A stretch of 64,000 nucleotides of DNA from Clostridiales bacterium 1_7_47FAA (GCA_000155435.1 DS990260.1:2396547-2460546), one strand, 5' to 3'; numbered from the stretch's first letter, positions 1 through 8,822 are shown. Numbers and translations: made by a program. Notes: a model not told the origin generated them from the sequence alone.

Positions 1-37
1 GGGCGAATCCTTGTAAGCGCATATGGAAAACACATGC

Positions 38-688
38 TTATACTTCATAAAAATGTTCCTCCAGCATCAGGCAGAGGGCATGGTAAACCGGCAGGTGTAA
101 TTCCTGGATCTTAAATGTCTCCTGCTCCGGCACCACGATGGACACATCGCAGGCCCTGCCAAGCTCTCCCCCGTCCTTGCCCGTAAGGCCGATTGTCCTG
201 ATGCCCGCAGCTTTTGCCACCGCCAATGCATACATGATATTCTTAGCATTGCCCGAAGTGGAGATTCCTATGAACACATCCCCGGGCCTGCCGTAACCGT
301 AAAGCTGCTGGGCATAGGTCAGTTCCCCATTCACATCATTGGAAAATGCAGTGGACAGGGATATATGCCCGGTAAGCGCAATGGCCGGAAGGCTTCCCTG
401 AAGATGTGCCGCCAGTTCCCCGCCCCGCGCCGGGTCCGCTGCCCTCAATGCGTCAGCAAATTCCCCGGCTACCGGACGGCGCTTGACAAATCCCTTCATC
501 AGTTCCCCCACGATGTGCTCACTGTCAGCACAGCTTCCACCGTTTCCCGCAATGAGGACCTTTCCCCCATGCTCATAGCATTCCTTCATCATCTCATAAG
601 CAGCAAGGACATCCGCCTTCACCGCATCAAGCACCGGATACCTTCCGGTCAGTTCCTCCAGATATTCCATTTCCCTCATGGGATTCAC
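38..688 (-). CDS. gmhA: D-sedoheptulose 7-phosphate isomerase (SIS domain)
   Basis: This cytoplasmic isomerase converts sedoheptulose 7-phosphate to D-glycero-D-manno-heptose 7-phosphate, the first step of nucleotide-heptose synthesis. The protein (about 216 residues) has the SIS-fold signatures of GmhA: GNGGSCADSEH for the phosphate loop, a GISTSGNAKN loop, and a C-terminal EQETFKIQELHLPVYHALC segment. It is the last gene seen of the heptose operon and overlaps the gmhB stop. An AAAGGA box at 694-699 sits 5 nt before a GTG at 688, which overlaps the gmhB TGA. An ATG at 679 is the alternative, with a long 14-nt spacing. Function is confident because gmhB, hddA and hddC are adjacent. Only the start is uncertain. 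Confidence 0.9.
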   Translation of the reverse strand: MNPMREMEYLEELTGRYPVLDAVKADVLAAYEMMKECYEHGGKVLIAGNGGSCADSEHIVGELMKGFVKRRPVAGEFADALRAADPARGGELAAHLQGSLPAIALTGHISLSTAFSNDVNGELTYAQQLYGYGRPGDVFIGISTSGNAKNIMYALAVAKAAGIRTIGLTGKDGGELGRACDVSIVVPEQETFKIQELHLPVYHALCLMLEEHFYEV

Positions 689-1263
689 ACCTGTCCTTTC
701 TCTACAATCCACCGGGCGGCAATCAGCAGGTCCTCCGCATAAAAGTCATATGCCGGGCTTACCCCTGTGCGCATGTCCTCCTCGTGCTGATCCCTGCCGT
801 ATCCGGTTCCCACCAGGATGGAGGTAAGGCCATAATTCTTCCCCGCCTCCACGTCCAGCAGCTTATCGCCCACCATGAAGGAGTGGGCCTTATCCACGTC
901 AAACCGCTCTCCGGCCATCTCAAACATCCCGGTTCCGGGCTTGCGGCACCGGCACTGTATCTTATATGGTCCAATTCCATGCACCGGGTGATGGGGGCAG
1001 TAGTAAAATGCATCAATACCGGCCCCGTCCCGCTCCAGCAGTTGGTTCATATGCAGGTGAAGCTTCTCTACGTCCTCCGTCCTGTAATAACCCCTGGCCA
1101 CACCCGCCTGATTGGTCACCACCACCAGACGGTATCCCGCCGCTTTTAACATCCTCAGCGCTTCTTTAACCCCCGGGAGTATGTGCAGGTCCTCCGGTTT
1201 GTAGAGATAGCAGACCTCTTCGTTCAGCGTCCCGTCCCTGTCTAAAAAAACAACCCGTTCCAT
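685..1263 (-). CDS. gmhB: D-glycero-D-manno-heptose 1,7-bisphosphate 7-phosphatase (HAD superfamily)
   Basis: This enzyme removes the 7-phosphate from heptose 1,7-bisphosphate, the third step of the pathway. The 192-residue protein starts MERVVFLDRDGTLN, with the HAD nucleophile motif DxDGT at residues 8-12. It continues with VVVTNQAG (motif II) and a Cys/His zinc-loop segment (CPHHP...CRCRKP) typical of GmhB. MVGDKLLDVEAG supplies the acidic motif. The start at 1263 is chosen because AAGGACGG (1273-1280) precedes it and because the family begins at this Met. A longer reading frame would run deep into hddA. Anomer preference (alpha or beta) cannot be read directly, but the hddA/hddC neighbours imply the alpha, GDP-linked branch. 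Confidence 0.92.
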   Translation of the reverse strand: MERVVFLDRDGTLNEEVCYLYKPEDLHILPGVKEALRMLKAAGYRLVVVTNQAGVARGYYRTEDVEKLHLHMNQLLERDGAGIDAFYYCPHHPVHGIGPYKIQCRCRKPGTGMFEMAGERFDVDKAHSFMVGDKLLDVEAGKNYGLTSILVGTGYGRDQHEEDMRTGVSPAYDFYAEDLLIAARWIVEKGQV

Positions 1264-1279
1264 GGCTTTTAACCGTCCT

Positions 1280-2350
1280 TTATATGTCAAACTTATATTC
1301 CCCATCCGGCATATGGACACTGACCTGGTCATACTGCCATCTGTCATCGTCCATGACCCAGCTCTGGGCGCCCCGCAGTTCAAAGTTCCAGTCAGCCAGC
1401 TGGCCGCCCACCTGTTCCATCCTGGCCGCCACCTTGTGGCGCACGTTATACGGGCAGTACATAAGCAGGTAACCGCCGCCGCCAGCGCCCAGAAGCTTAC
1501 CGCCCAGCGCCCCTGCCTTCAGGGCCTCATCGTAAAGCTCATCAATCTGGGGCGTCGTGATTTTGGCGCTCATGCGCTTCTTGCTCTGCCATCCATAGTC
1601 CAGAAGCTTCCCAAAACTGTGAAGGTTGCCCTTTAAAAGTTCATCCTTCAGGGCATAGGCCAGGGCCTTTACCTCGCACATGGCCTGAAAGCTGTCCTTT
1701 TTCTCATAGTTCTGCACCTGGTCCTTGATGATGTTGGCAGACACGTGGATCTTACCCGTGTAACACAGCAGCAGGTTGTATTGGAGTTCGTGGATGATAT
1801 CCTTCTTGATACGCAGCGGATTCACCACCACATTATTGCGCCCATGGAACTCAATGAAATTAAAGCCGCCAAATGCAGCCGCATACTGGTCCTGGTATCC
1901 GCCGTCTATGCCCAGGTCAATCCTCTCCACCTGGTAGGCCAGGTCAGCCATGGCATACGCGTCCATCATGATTCCCTTCCACCGGGCCATGGCCATCAGC
2001 ATGGCCACCATGACGGTGGATGAGGTTCCAAGGCCGGAACCCGGAGGCGCGTCGCACTGGAGGTATACCTCGCATCCCTGCTTGATATCCATGGCCTTAA
2101 GGGCCGCTGTCACAAGGTCCAGTTTTCCGTCATAGACATAATTCTCATTGGTGTTATATTTGACCGTCATATCAAAATCAATGGAATTGACAATGATCTG
2201 GTCGTCCTCCCTGGGAACAATGGAGCAGTACGCGTATTTATTGATTGTACTGCCGATGATGGCGCCTCCCTGCTCCACGCAGAATGGCGCTACGTCCGTC
2301 CCGCCTCCGCCAAAGCTTACCCTGAGAGGCGCCCTTCCTCTGATTACCAT
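1280..2350 (-). CDS. hddA: D-glycero-alpha-D-manno-heptose 7-phosphate kinase (GHMP family)
   Basis: This is a GHMP-family kinase that phosphorylates heptose 7-phosphate at C1 to give the alpha-1,7-bisphosphate. The 356-residue protein opens with MVIRGRAPLRVSFGGGGTDV, the N-terminal GHMP segment. It carries the ATP-binding loop PPGSGLGTSSTVMVA near residues 98-112 and the C-terminal glycine-rich motif GALGGKLLGAGGGGYLL. The start at 2350 follows GGAAGGAG with good spacing. It sits 17 nt upstream of gmhB and 63 nt downstream of hddC. In known bacteria HddA with HddC defines the GDP-heptose branch, while HldE defines the ADP branch. No HldE-like fusion is seen here. Confidence 0.92.
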   Translation of the reverse strand: MVIRGRAPLRVSFGGGGTDVAPFCVEQGGAIIGSTINKYAYCSIVPREDDQIIVNSIDFDMTVKYNTNENYVYDGKLDLVTAALKAMDIKQGCEVYLQCDAPPGSGLGTSSTVMVAMLMAMARWKGIMMDAYAMADLAYQVERIDLGIDGGYQDQYAAAFGGFNFIEFHGRNNVVVNPLRIKKDIIHELQYNLLLCYTGKIHVSANIIKDQVQNYEKKDSFQAMCEVKALAYALKDELLKGNLHSFGKLLDYGWQSKKRMSAKITTPQIDELYDEALKAGALGGKLLGAGGGGYLLMYCPYNVRHKVAARMEQVGGQLADWNFELRGAQSWVMDDDRWQYDQVSVHMPDGEYKFDI

Positions 2351-2413
2351 ATGTTTCTCCTTCCGTATACCTTCCGTATATGAACATACCGGGTTTCCCG
2401 GCAATTACATAGG

Positions 2414-3121
2414 CTAAACCACCACCTGGTTCCTCACATCCTCCTGGAACTGGCGGTATGCCTCCGGGATCCCGATGTCAATGAAGTATCCGTCATTGAC
2501 AAAACCTCCCAGGCCTTTCCCCTCTCTTAACCACTTTGGGATCATGTCATTTTCCAGCGATACCTTGCCCTCGGGTATGGTATCCATAAGGCTGCGCCTC
2601 ATCAGGTAAATGCCGCCGTTGATGGTGCCCATCCTGGTTTCCTCTGTTTTCTCGTTAAATGCAGTCAGGAATCCCTTCCCATCCAGGATGGCCTGGCCGT
2701 ATCTGGACACATCCGGCACCTCCCGCAGCACCAGGGCCATGTCCAGATCCAGCGAGTCCTGAAGCCGCTTCAGGCGTGTATAGTCAATCTGGTAAAATGT
2801 ATCCGCATTCAGCACAAAGAACCTTTCCTCCGTGACAAAGCGTCCCGCGTTCTTAATTGCGCCCGCCGTCCCCAGCAGGGTTTCCTCATAGGCATAGGAG
2901 GCGTGAAACCCAAACCGCTCCCCATCCCCAAAATACTCCTCCACCATGGTTCCTTTGTATCCAACGGCAAATATGATATCCGTCATGCCGCTGCGCACCA
3001 GTTCCCTGGTAACGTATTCCATGAAAGGCCGTCCCTCAATCAGGGCCATTGGCTTGGGCCGGTCGCTTACCACGCTGCGAAGCCGTGTCCCAAGGCCTCC
3101 GGCCAAAAGTATTGCCTGCAT
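2414..3121 (-). CDS. hddC: D-glycero-alpha-D-manno-heptose 1-phosphate guanylyltransferase
   Basis: This nucleotidyltransferase joins GTP and heptose 1-phosphate to make GDP-D-glycero-alpha-D-manno-heptose. The 235-residue protein has the sugar-nucleotidyltransferase signature MQAILLAGGLGTRLRSVVSD followed by RPKPMALIEGRPFMEY, and the FVLNADTFYQID metal-site region. GGAGG lies 6 nt before the ATG at 3121; a second ATG sits directly upstream at 3124. It lies just after the giant glycosyltransferase gene in transcription order. The specificity for heptose and GTP is assigned from the gmhA/gmhB/hddA neighbours rather than from unique residues. Without them it would only be called a mannose-1-phosphate guanylyltransferase-like protein. 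Confidence 0.88.
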   Translation of the reverse strand: MQAILLAGGLGTRLRSVVSDRPKPMALIEGRPFMEYVTRELVRSGMTDIIFAVGYKGTMVEEYFGDGERFGFHASYAYEETLLGTAGAIKNAGRFVTEERFFVLNADTFYQIDYTRLKRLQDSLDLDMALVLREVPDVSRYGQAILDGKGFLTAFNEKTEETRMGTINGGIYLMRRSLMDTIPEGKVSLENDMIPKWLREGKGLGGFVNDGYFIDIGIPEAYRQFQEDVRNQVVV

Positions 3122-3217
3122 CATACTCCTCCTTCTTCCTGTGATGTGTACAGCTGTACAGCTGAACATGGGATTCCTGGCTTTCAGACTGAAAGCCACA
3201 CCGGTCCATCCTCACAA

Positions 3218-6200
3218 TCACACCCGGAAGTCCTCGTCAATCACCTTCCAGGCGCCGTCCATGCTGAAATGCTTCTTAATATAATCCTGGGTCCTGCGGC
3301 ACAATTCCCGGCAGCGCCCATTATCATTGTAAAGCCCCACAACCCGGTCCGCAAATGCTTCCGGCTCATCCGCAATCTCCAGCACGGTCTCCACAAACGG
3401 TATCCCCTCCGCACCCGTGGATGTGGTCACAATGGGGGCGCCGTTATAAATGGCTTCCACCACCTTGCCCTTGACCCCTGCGCCGTAACGCAGCGGGACC
3501 ACCACCAGCTTACAGGTGGAATAAAGCGCCTCCAGCTCTTCCTCGCTGACAAAGCCCTTTATGATGATCCCCTCTTCCTGGCCAAGCGCCTGTATCTCCT
3601 CTGTCACCTTCGAGCCTACCACATAGAACCGTATGCCCGGGATCCGTTCCCGGATGGCAGGGAATATCTCCTTTGCAAACCATAAAACCGCATCCGCATT
3701 GGGGGGATGGGCAAAGCCGCCTACAAACAGAAGGCCTTCCCTCTTAGCAAAGTCATCCTGTATACCGGACAGGAACGTGTCATAGACATATGCGGTAATG
3801 GCCTTTGCGTTGATGCTTCCGTCAATGGCATGGATCGCATCTATCTCCACATAGGACGGATAGTAGGAAACCGCCGCCTTATGCATCATGGTCAGCTCCA
3901 CTGATTTCCAGTAATCCGCCTCCCGCTTGATGTTAATATCCCCGGTCAGCCCATACTCCCTGCCCAGTCTGAGGAAATGAAGGTCGTGTCCGTAATAGAT
4001 GACCTTCATCTTCGTATAATCCTTAATATAATCCACATACTTGGTGGCAATATGCGGTCGGTTCAGATATGCATAGTCCATCTCGTCCCCATTTGTCTTA
4101 AGCCAGTCCCAGATGCCGGCTGCATATCCATCCCCGTACAGAACCTCTATGCCCATCTGCTGGAGCGTGGTGGAGTATGGTTCTTCATGGAGGAAGTTGT
4201 CTCCCAGGAATTTTACCACAAAACCCTTTTTCAGGAACATTTTCAGGTACTGGTACGTGGTCTTGGAACCAGCGTCCTTATCAAACGTTGGCACATAATG
4301 GTCCACCACCAGGATGATTTCCTTTCCCTGGCTGCGCTCCCTTGCCCTAAAGGGGTTGGGATTGCCTGTATTGACACACTGCTGTTTCAGTTCCTCCGCC
4401 CATTTCTCCTTAAGCTTCCTGCTGTTTTCCACCTGGTAGCGTTTCAGCCCGGCTCCGTTTACATCCGTGCCATTGGACACTCCCTCAAAATGGATTACCT
4501 TTGAAAGGGGCTGATACACGACCCGGTATCCCGCCTTCCTCACCTCGAAGGCAAGGTCTGAATCCTCACAGTACGCAGGGGCATACCGTTCGTCAAAGCC
4601 TCCTATCTGCTTCCACAGCGCGGTGGACAATAGGATGGCTGCGCCTGATATATAGTCTACATCTTTTACATAATTGTATTCTGCCTTGTCCGGATCATCC
4701 AGACGTCCATAGTTCCAGCCGGAACCGTCACTCCAGATGATTCCGCCCGCCTCCTGGAGACGCCCGTCCGGGTAAACCAGCTTGGATCCCACCATGCCGA
4801 TGGTGTCATCCGATTCAATCAGGTCCACAAGGGAGGAAAGCCACCCCACAGTCACCTTGGTGTCGTTGTTCAGGAACATGAGGTACCTGCCCCTGGCCGC
4901 CCTGGCCGCCTGGTTGCAGTTTTTCAAAAAGCCCTGATTGGTCTCATTGCGGCAGATAACCAGGCCTTCCACATACTGCCCCAGACGGGCCGTGGCGTCC
5001 GTGGACACATCGTCCGCAATAATCACCTCATAGGTCACATCCTTTGTAAATTCCAGGATGGACTGGAGGCACGCATAGGTATAATGCACCTGGTTATAGC
5101 ATGGGATTATAATGGAAACCAGAGGTCCGTCCCAGCCATCCGGGCCTTCCCCGCCCTGTCCCGGCACCTGCGGGAATATGAGCCTGCCATACTTAAGATA
5201 GTCCTCTCCTATCTTAAAATCCCCGTCAATCTGGTTGCGCCCTGAACTGGTGGCGTAAAGCCTGCCATAGCGGATTGGATGCTTAACCGTATTAAAGCAG
5301 TAATTCAGGACCTTGCGCTTTTTCGTCCCCTTTGGAAACGCCTTATTGACCTGGGTGCCCAGCCTGCGGCGCGCCTTGAATATCAGGGCCTCATGTCCGT
5401 TTAAATAAGTGGCCAGCTTGCCCAGTTCCTCAATCTCATGGCGTAAATCCTTAATCATCACTTCCAGGTTGGCAACATGATTGTTGGTAAGGCGCTGCAC
5501 TTCCTGCTCCTTGCGTATCTGGAAATTCTTTTCCTCCACCTCTGCCTGAAGCGCGTTTATCCTGTCCCTGGCCTTGGTAAGCTCTCCATCTGTCTTCTTT
5601 AACTCATTAAGGCCTGTAACCTTCTGGCTGTACCTTGCCAGATATCCCTGGCTACCATCCCCGTGCACATAGGACTGGAAGGCTTCTTCCATGGATGCAT
5701 ACAGCGCCGCCATCTGTCTGGATATGGAAAATTCCTCCAGAAATTCCTCCAGACCCGGGTACTTAAGCAGCCCCTGGTATTTATAATAGAAGTAGGCAAG
5801 GTTGCGGTACTGTACGAAATGGGCCGGGACCGGGAAATCGAATACCCACTCATAGTCCAGACAGCAGAGACTTTCATCCCCTGCCGGACCAGCCTGTTTA
5901 GCCGGTCCGCGGTCATCCGCATCCCCCTTCACAAGCATCAGGTTCTCGAACAATCCGTCTATATTACTTACTTTATAGGAAATGTCGTCTATATCCGGTA
6001 TTTCCCCAAAGACCTCCGTAAACTCCGGTGTCACGGCAAATGGCATGGTCTGGTCCTTGTCCACATCAAAAATCACCTTCATGGCCGCCCGGATATCCTC
6101 CACCGGAGCCTTTCCGTTCCTGATCCGGCTGCCCAGCTCCTCTGCCAGGGTAATCCCCCGAAGGAACCGGAACCGCACCGTCATGCCGTCCTCTGCCAGC

Positions 6201-7213
6201 AGCGGCTCCAGTACACGGACCGACGGGTTAAATGCCTTCAGCTGGGCGTATTTCTTTGCAAAGGAAAGGATATGCCAGCTTCCCTCGCTGTCCAGGGCCG
6301 CCTTTTCCACATACCGTGTTCCATTTTCTTCCAGAATGCTGGTGCGTATCTGAAAGCCCTGCTTCCTGGTGCGGTTATATTTTACATAAACCGTCTTCTG
6401 GAGAGGCGCTTCCTTTGACGCAATCAAAAGGAAGCCATTGGAAAACCTGGGGAAATCCCCCTCTTCCAAAAGCATGTCATAAACTTCTTCCTCATTCAGG
6501 CAGGCATATCTGGGCCTGTCATAGGATACGTCCATATGGGAGATGTCGCCCTTGCCCGGAAGATACCGGTCCGAATAAATGGATACAGGAAGGCGGTAAT
6601 CCGGCATGGGATAATAAAATTCCGTACTTGTAAAACCGGCTTCATGAAATGCAGACAAAAGGCGGCCCTTTGTATAGGATGCCTCCTCGCCGTCATGGTC
6701 ACCGCCCGCCAGGAACCTGAGGCCCATTGCATTTTCACAGGCAAATACAAGCCTGCCTCCGTCCTTCAGATATCCCGCGGCCCTGCGGACCGTTTCCTCA
6801 AGCGGTTCCTCACGTCCGGGTCCCACAAGGAAAACCCAGTCATACAATGACTTCCGGCCTTCCAGGTCTCCCCTGTCCGGCAGGCCTTCCCCGGCTTCCA
6901 GCCCATAGGTTATATTTCCCCTTGCCTGGTTCCGTTCCCGGTTCACCAAAAGGTTCTCATCCCTGTCATCCACCACGGTCACGTGGGCGCAGCGCTCTGC
7001 CAGAAGCCCGGTAAACACGCCGTATCCCGAGCCGATCTCCAGGACCTGTTCCTGCCCGGTCAGATCCAGCCATTCCAGAAGGTTTTCCCGGATTGGCGAA
7101 AGGGCGTGAAGCACCTGTGGGCGTTCATCCTGTTCCAGGGCCTGGTCCATGCCTTCCCGGGTACTGCCATATGTCTTGAACAGATCTAAGATTTCATAAC
7201 TGATATCCTTCAT
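3218..7213 (-). CDS. Multidomain glycan enzyme: methyltransferase + kinase-like domain + coiled coil + GT2 + GT4
   Basis: This 1331-residue cytoplasmic protein probably assembles and end-modifies a surface glycan. Residues about 1-230 form a class I SAM methyltransferase (VLEIGSGYGVFTGLLAE near 57). Residues about 275-530 look like an aminoglycoside-phosphotransferase/choline-kinase fold: K304 in YVEKAALD, a D419-x4-N424 catalytic-loop pattern (IDGLFENLML), and D453 in CCLDYEWVFDF. Residues about 545-610 are a heptad-rich coiled coil. A GT2 domain starts near 696 (VSIIIPCYN, ADDVSTD, FLNNDTKV), and a GT4-type domain occupies about 963-1331 (LFVGGFAHPPNADAV, PLRYGAGVKGKVVEA). The order methyltransferase-kinase-coiled coil matches the E. 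coli chain terminator WbdD. The ATG overlaps the Wzt stop (ATGA), implying translational coupling. The kinase call is motif-based inference. Confidence 0.82.
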   Translation of the reverse strand: MKDISYEILDLFKTYGSTREGMDQALEQDERPQVLHALSPIRENLLEWLDLTGQEQVLEIGSGYGVFTGLLAERCAHVTVVDDRDENLLVNRERNQARGNITYGLEAGEGLPDRGDLEGRKSLYDWVFLVGPGREEPLEETVRRAAGYLKDGGRLVFACENAMGLRFLAGGDHDGEEASYTKGRLLSAFHEAGFTSTEFYYPMPDYRLPVSIYSDRYLPGKGDISHMDVSYDRPRYACLNEEEVYDMLLEEGDFPRFSNGFLLIASKEAPLQKTVYVKYNRTRKQGFQIRTSILEENGTRYVEKAALDSEGSWHILSFAKKYAQLKAFNPSVRVLEPLLAEDGMTVRFRFLRGITLAEELGSRIRNGKAPVEDIRAAMKVIFDVDKDQTMPFAVTPEFTEVFGEIPDIDDISYKVSNIDGLFENLMLVKGDADDRGPAKQAGPAGDESLCCLDYEWVFDFPVPAHFVQYRNLAYFYYKYQGLLKYPGLEEFLEEFSISRQMAALYASMEEAFQSYVHGDGSQGYLARYSQKVTGLNELKKTDGELTKARDRINALQAEVEEKNFQIRKEQEVQRLTNNHVANLEVMIKDLRHEIEELGKLATYLNGHEALIFKARRRLGTQVNKAFPKGTKKRKVLNYCFNTVKHPIRYGRLYATSSGRNQIDGDFKIGEDYLKYGRLIFPQVPGQGGEGPDGWDGPLVSIIIPCYNQVHYTYACLQSILEFTKDVTYEVIIADDVSTDATARLGQYVEGLVICRNETNQGFLKNCNQAARAARGRYLMFLNNDTKVTVGWLSSLVDLIESDDTIGMVGSKLVYPDGRLQEAGGIIWSDGSGWNYGRLDDPDKAEYNYVKDVDYISGAAILLSTALWKQIGGFDERYAPAYCEDSDLAFEVRKAGYRVVYQPLSKVIHFEGVSNGTDVNGAGLKRYQVENSRKLKEKWAEELKQQCVNTGNPNPFRARERSQGKEIILVVDHYVPTFDKDAGSKTTYQYLKMFLKKGFVVKFLGDNFLHEEPYSTTLQQMGIEVLYGDGYAAGIWDWLKTNGDEMDYAYLNRPHIATKYVDYIKDYTKMKVIYYGHDLHFLRLGREYGLTGDINIKREADYWKSVELTMMHKAAVSYYPSYVEIDAIHAIDGSINAKAITAYVYDTFLSGIQDDFAKREGLLFVGGFAHPPNADAVLWFAKEIFPAIRERIPGIRFYVVGSKVTEEIQALGQEEGIIIKGFVSEEELEALYSTCKLVVVPLRYGAGVKGKVVEAIYNGAPIVTTSTGAEGIPFVETVLEIADEPEAFADRVVGLYNDNGRCRELCRRTQDYIKKHFSMDGAWKVIDEDFRV

Positions 7214-8631
7214 GAATGTCCTCCGCCGCAGCTTTTCTTCTCCGCCTTCACCTGGGATTCCATATCATAGACACCCACCGTGTTCTTATTGGAGATGACC
7301 GTAATATTCGTCACATTGTACAGGCGGTGATAGACCACATGTTCTCCGTGCTCAAAGCCCGTACAGGACATGCTCAGGAGATATTCCCCTCCCTGAAGCG
7401 TCATTTTCTGGGAAAATTCCACCGTGTATTCGTCCCCGCGCTTCACCGGCTTTATATCCGCGCCTTCAAACATGGTATTGGTCCCTGTCAGGTCGCTGCC
7501 CTTCTTGTCCTTGATGGTGTAGGTGAAAATGGGGGCCTGGATATCCGTATTAAAACGGATGCATTCCCTGATGGTGAAGGTTTCCCCTTTTAACAGCAGA
7601 TTGGTAAGATTGCCCCGTTCGTCAAACAGGCCCAGGTCATAAATCTCAGCCCGGCCGTCCCCGTATTCCGTCCTGTCATAATTAATGGTCAGCTGGTCCT
7701 TCATAAGGCCTTTGCCATGTGCGGCACTTCCGTCCTGCCGGGCGCCCGTCCCTTTCCGTCCGGAACCATCCGGCTTCCCTCCGGCCTCTGTGCCTTCCTG
7801 CCCCATCTCCATGCCGCCGGAAAAATCAGACATTTCCACTTGGTTTTTCTTCTCAAGTTCCGCTTTCAGCGAATCCAGCTGGCCAGCCAGTATTTTCTTA
7901 TATAAATCCACCATATGTCCGGGAGCGCCTTCCGACACAAATTCCCCTTTATTAAGAAGCACGACCTTGTCGCAGTACTTGATGATACTGCCCATATCGT
8001 GGGTCACCATCAGGATGGTGGTTCCCTTCTTACGTATCTCCTCCATCCTGCGGTAACACTTGGACTGGAAGAAAACATCGCCAACGGACAATGCCTCATC
8101 CACAATCAGGATTTCCGGGTCCACATTGATGGCTAACGCAAAAGCCAGCCGTACAAACATACCGCTGGAATAAGTCTTGACCGGCTGGTACACAAAATCC
8201 CCGATTTCCGCAAAGTCCAGGATATCCTGAAGCTTGGCGTCCATCTCCTTTTTCGTGTATCCCATCATGGTGCCGTTCATATATATATTTTCAATTCCTG
8301 TATAATCCATATTAAAACCAGCGCCCAGCTCCAGAAGGGCCGATATCTTACCGTCCACCCTGGCCTCTCCCGTGGTGGGCGTCAATACCCCGGTAATGAT
8401 TTTCAATATAGTGGACTTGCCGGAACCGTTGGTTCCGATGATTCCCACTGTCTCCCCCTTCTTCACATGGAAGGAAAGCCGGTTCAGTGCATAAAAATCC
8501 CTGTGGTAATTCTTATGGGAAATGCTCATGGATTCTTTCAGACGGTCAATGGGTTTCTCATATAATCTGTATACCTTGGTCACGTCCGCGACCTTAATGG
8601 CGTACTCACTGTCCTTTTCTCTATCTGGCAT
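7210..8631 (-). CDS. wzt: Polysaccharide ABC exporter ATPase with C-terminal carbohydrate-binding domain (Wzt/TagH type)
   Basis: This is the ATP-hydrolysing subunit of an ABC-2 glycan exporter. The roughly 473-residue protein has Walker A GTNGSGKST, an ABC signature TYSSGMFVRLAFA, Walker B EILIVDEALSVGD and the switch histidine in MVTHD. After a low-complexity Gly/Glu/Lys linker around residues 255-300, the last 160 residues form a Wzt-C-like beta domain (YGDGRAEIYDLGLFDERG onward, ending LYNVTNITV). In E. coli O9a this domain binds the capped chain end. Start 8631 is preceded by GGAG at 6 nt; an upstream ATG at 8643 lacks a clear ribosome binding site. No permease gene is adjacent. The only Wzm-like gene in the window is about 30 kb away (38510-39325). 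Confidence 0.9.
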   Translation of the reverse strand: MPDREKDSEYAIKVADVTKVYRLYEKPIDRLKESMSISHKNYHRDFYALNRLSFHVKKGETVGIIGTNGSGKSTILKIITGVLTPTTGEARVDGKISALLELGAGFNMDYTGIENIYMNGTMMGYTKKEMDAKLQDILDFAEIGDFVYQPVKTYSSGMFVRLAFALAINVDPEILIVDEALSVGDVFFQSKCYRRMEEIRKKGTTILMVTHDMGSIIKYCDKVVLLNKGEFVSEGAPGHMVDLYKKILAGQLDSLKAELEKKNQVEMSDFSGGMEMGQEGTEAGGKPDGSGRKGTGARQDGSAAHGKGLMKDQLTINYDRTEYGDGRAEIYDLGLFDERGNLTNLLLKGETFTIRECIRFNTDIQAPIFTYTIKDKKGSDLTGTNTMFEGADIKPVKRGDEYTVEFSQKMTLQGGEYLLSMSCTGFEHGEHVVYHRLYNVTNITVISNKNTVGVYDMESQVKAEKKSCGGGHS

Positions 8632-8676
8632 AACTGTCTCCATCCTAATACTGCATACTTTTCCACTTTAGGCATA

Positions 8677-8685
8677 AGTATAGCA
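8677..8685 (-). promoter_or_regulatory. Extended -10 promoter of the wzt-heptose operon
   Basis: Read on the minus strand this is TGC-TATACT, an extended -10 element. It lies about 45 nt before the wzt start. No good -35 is seen at the usual distance. It indicates that the left-hand glycan operon has its own promoter. Confidence 0.5.
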
Positions 8686-8745
8686 TAGAATGTGGGATTT
8701 TTATACCTCTAACAATATTTTTCAAAAAAAGTTAAGGATTACCTA

Positions 8746-8774
8746 TTGACAAATATAACTGTATATACTATAGT
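8746..8774 (+). promoter_or_regulatory. Sigma-A promoter of the rhodanese lipoprotein gene
   Basis: TTGACA (8746-8751), a 17-nt spacer and TATAGT (8769-8774) form a near-consensus promoter. An AGGAGG ribosome binding site follows at about 8811. Confidence 0.8.
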
Positions 8775-8806
8775 TACAGTAACAACTGTATTAAAATTAA
8801 TTACAG
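8758..8806 (+). promoter_or_regulatory. Tandem operator-like repeats over the rhodanese promoter
   Basis: Two direct copies of ACTGTA-N11-TACAG begin at 8758 and 8785 (27-nt pitch). Each is itself an inverted repeat (CTGTA/TACAG). The first copy covers the -10 and the second covers the start of transcription. That layout suits a repressor. No regulator gene is adjacent. Confidence 0.6.
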
Positions 8807-8822
8807 AAAGAGGAGGCGTAAA

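Noticed and set aside
2903-3685. 260-codon plus-strand open frame
   Set aside because: It lies antisense across hddC and the multidomain gene, with no domain or start signal.
8758-8806. LexA or CopY box
   Set aside because: LexA of E. coli type needs CTGT-N8-ACAG and CopY needs TACA-N2-TGTA. Here the half-sites are 11 nt apart (CTGTA-N11-TACAG).
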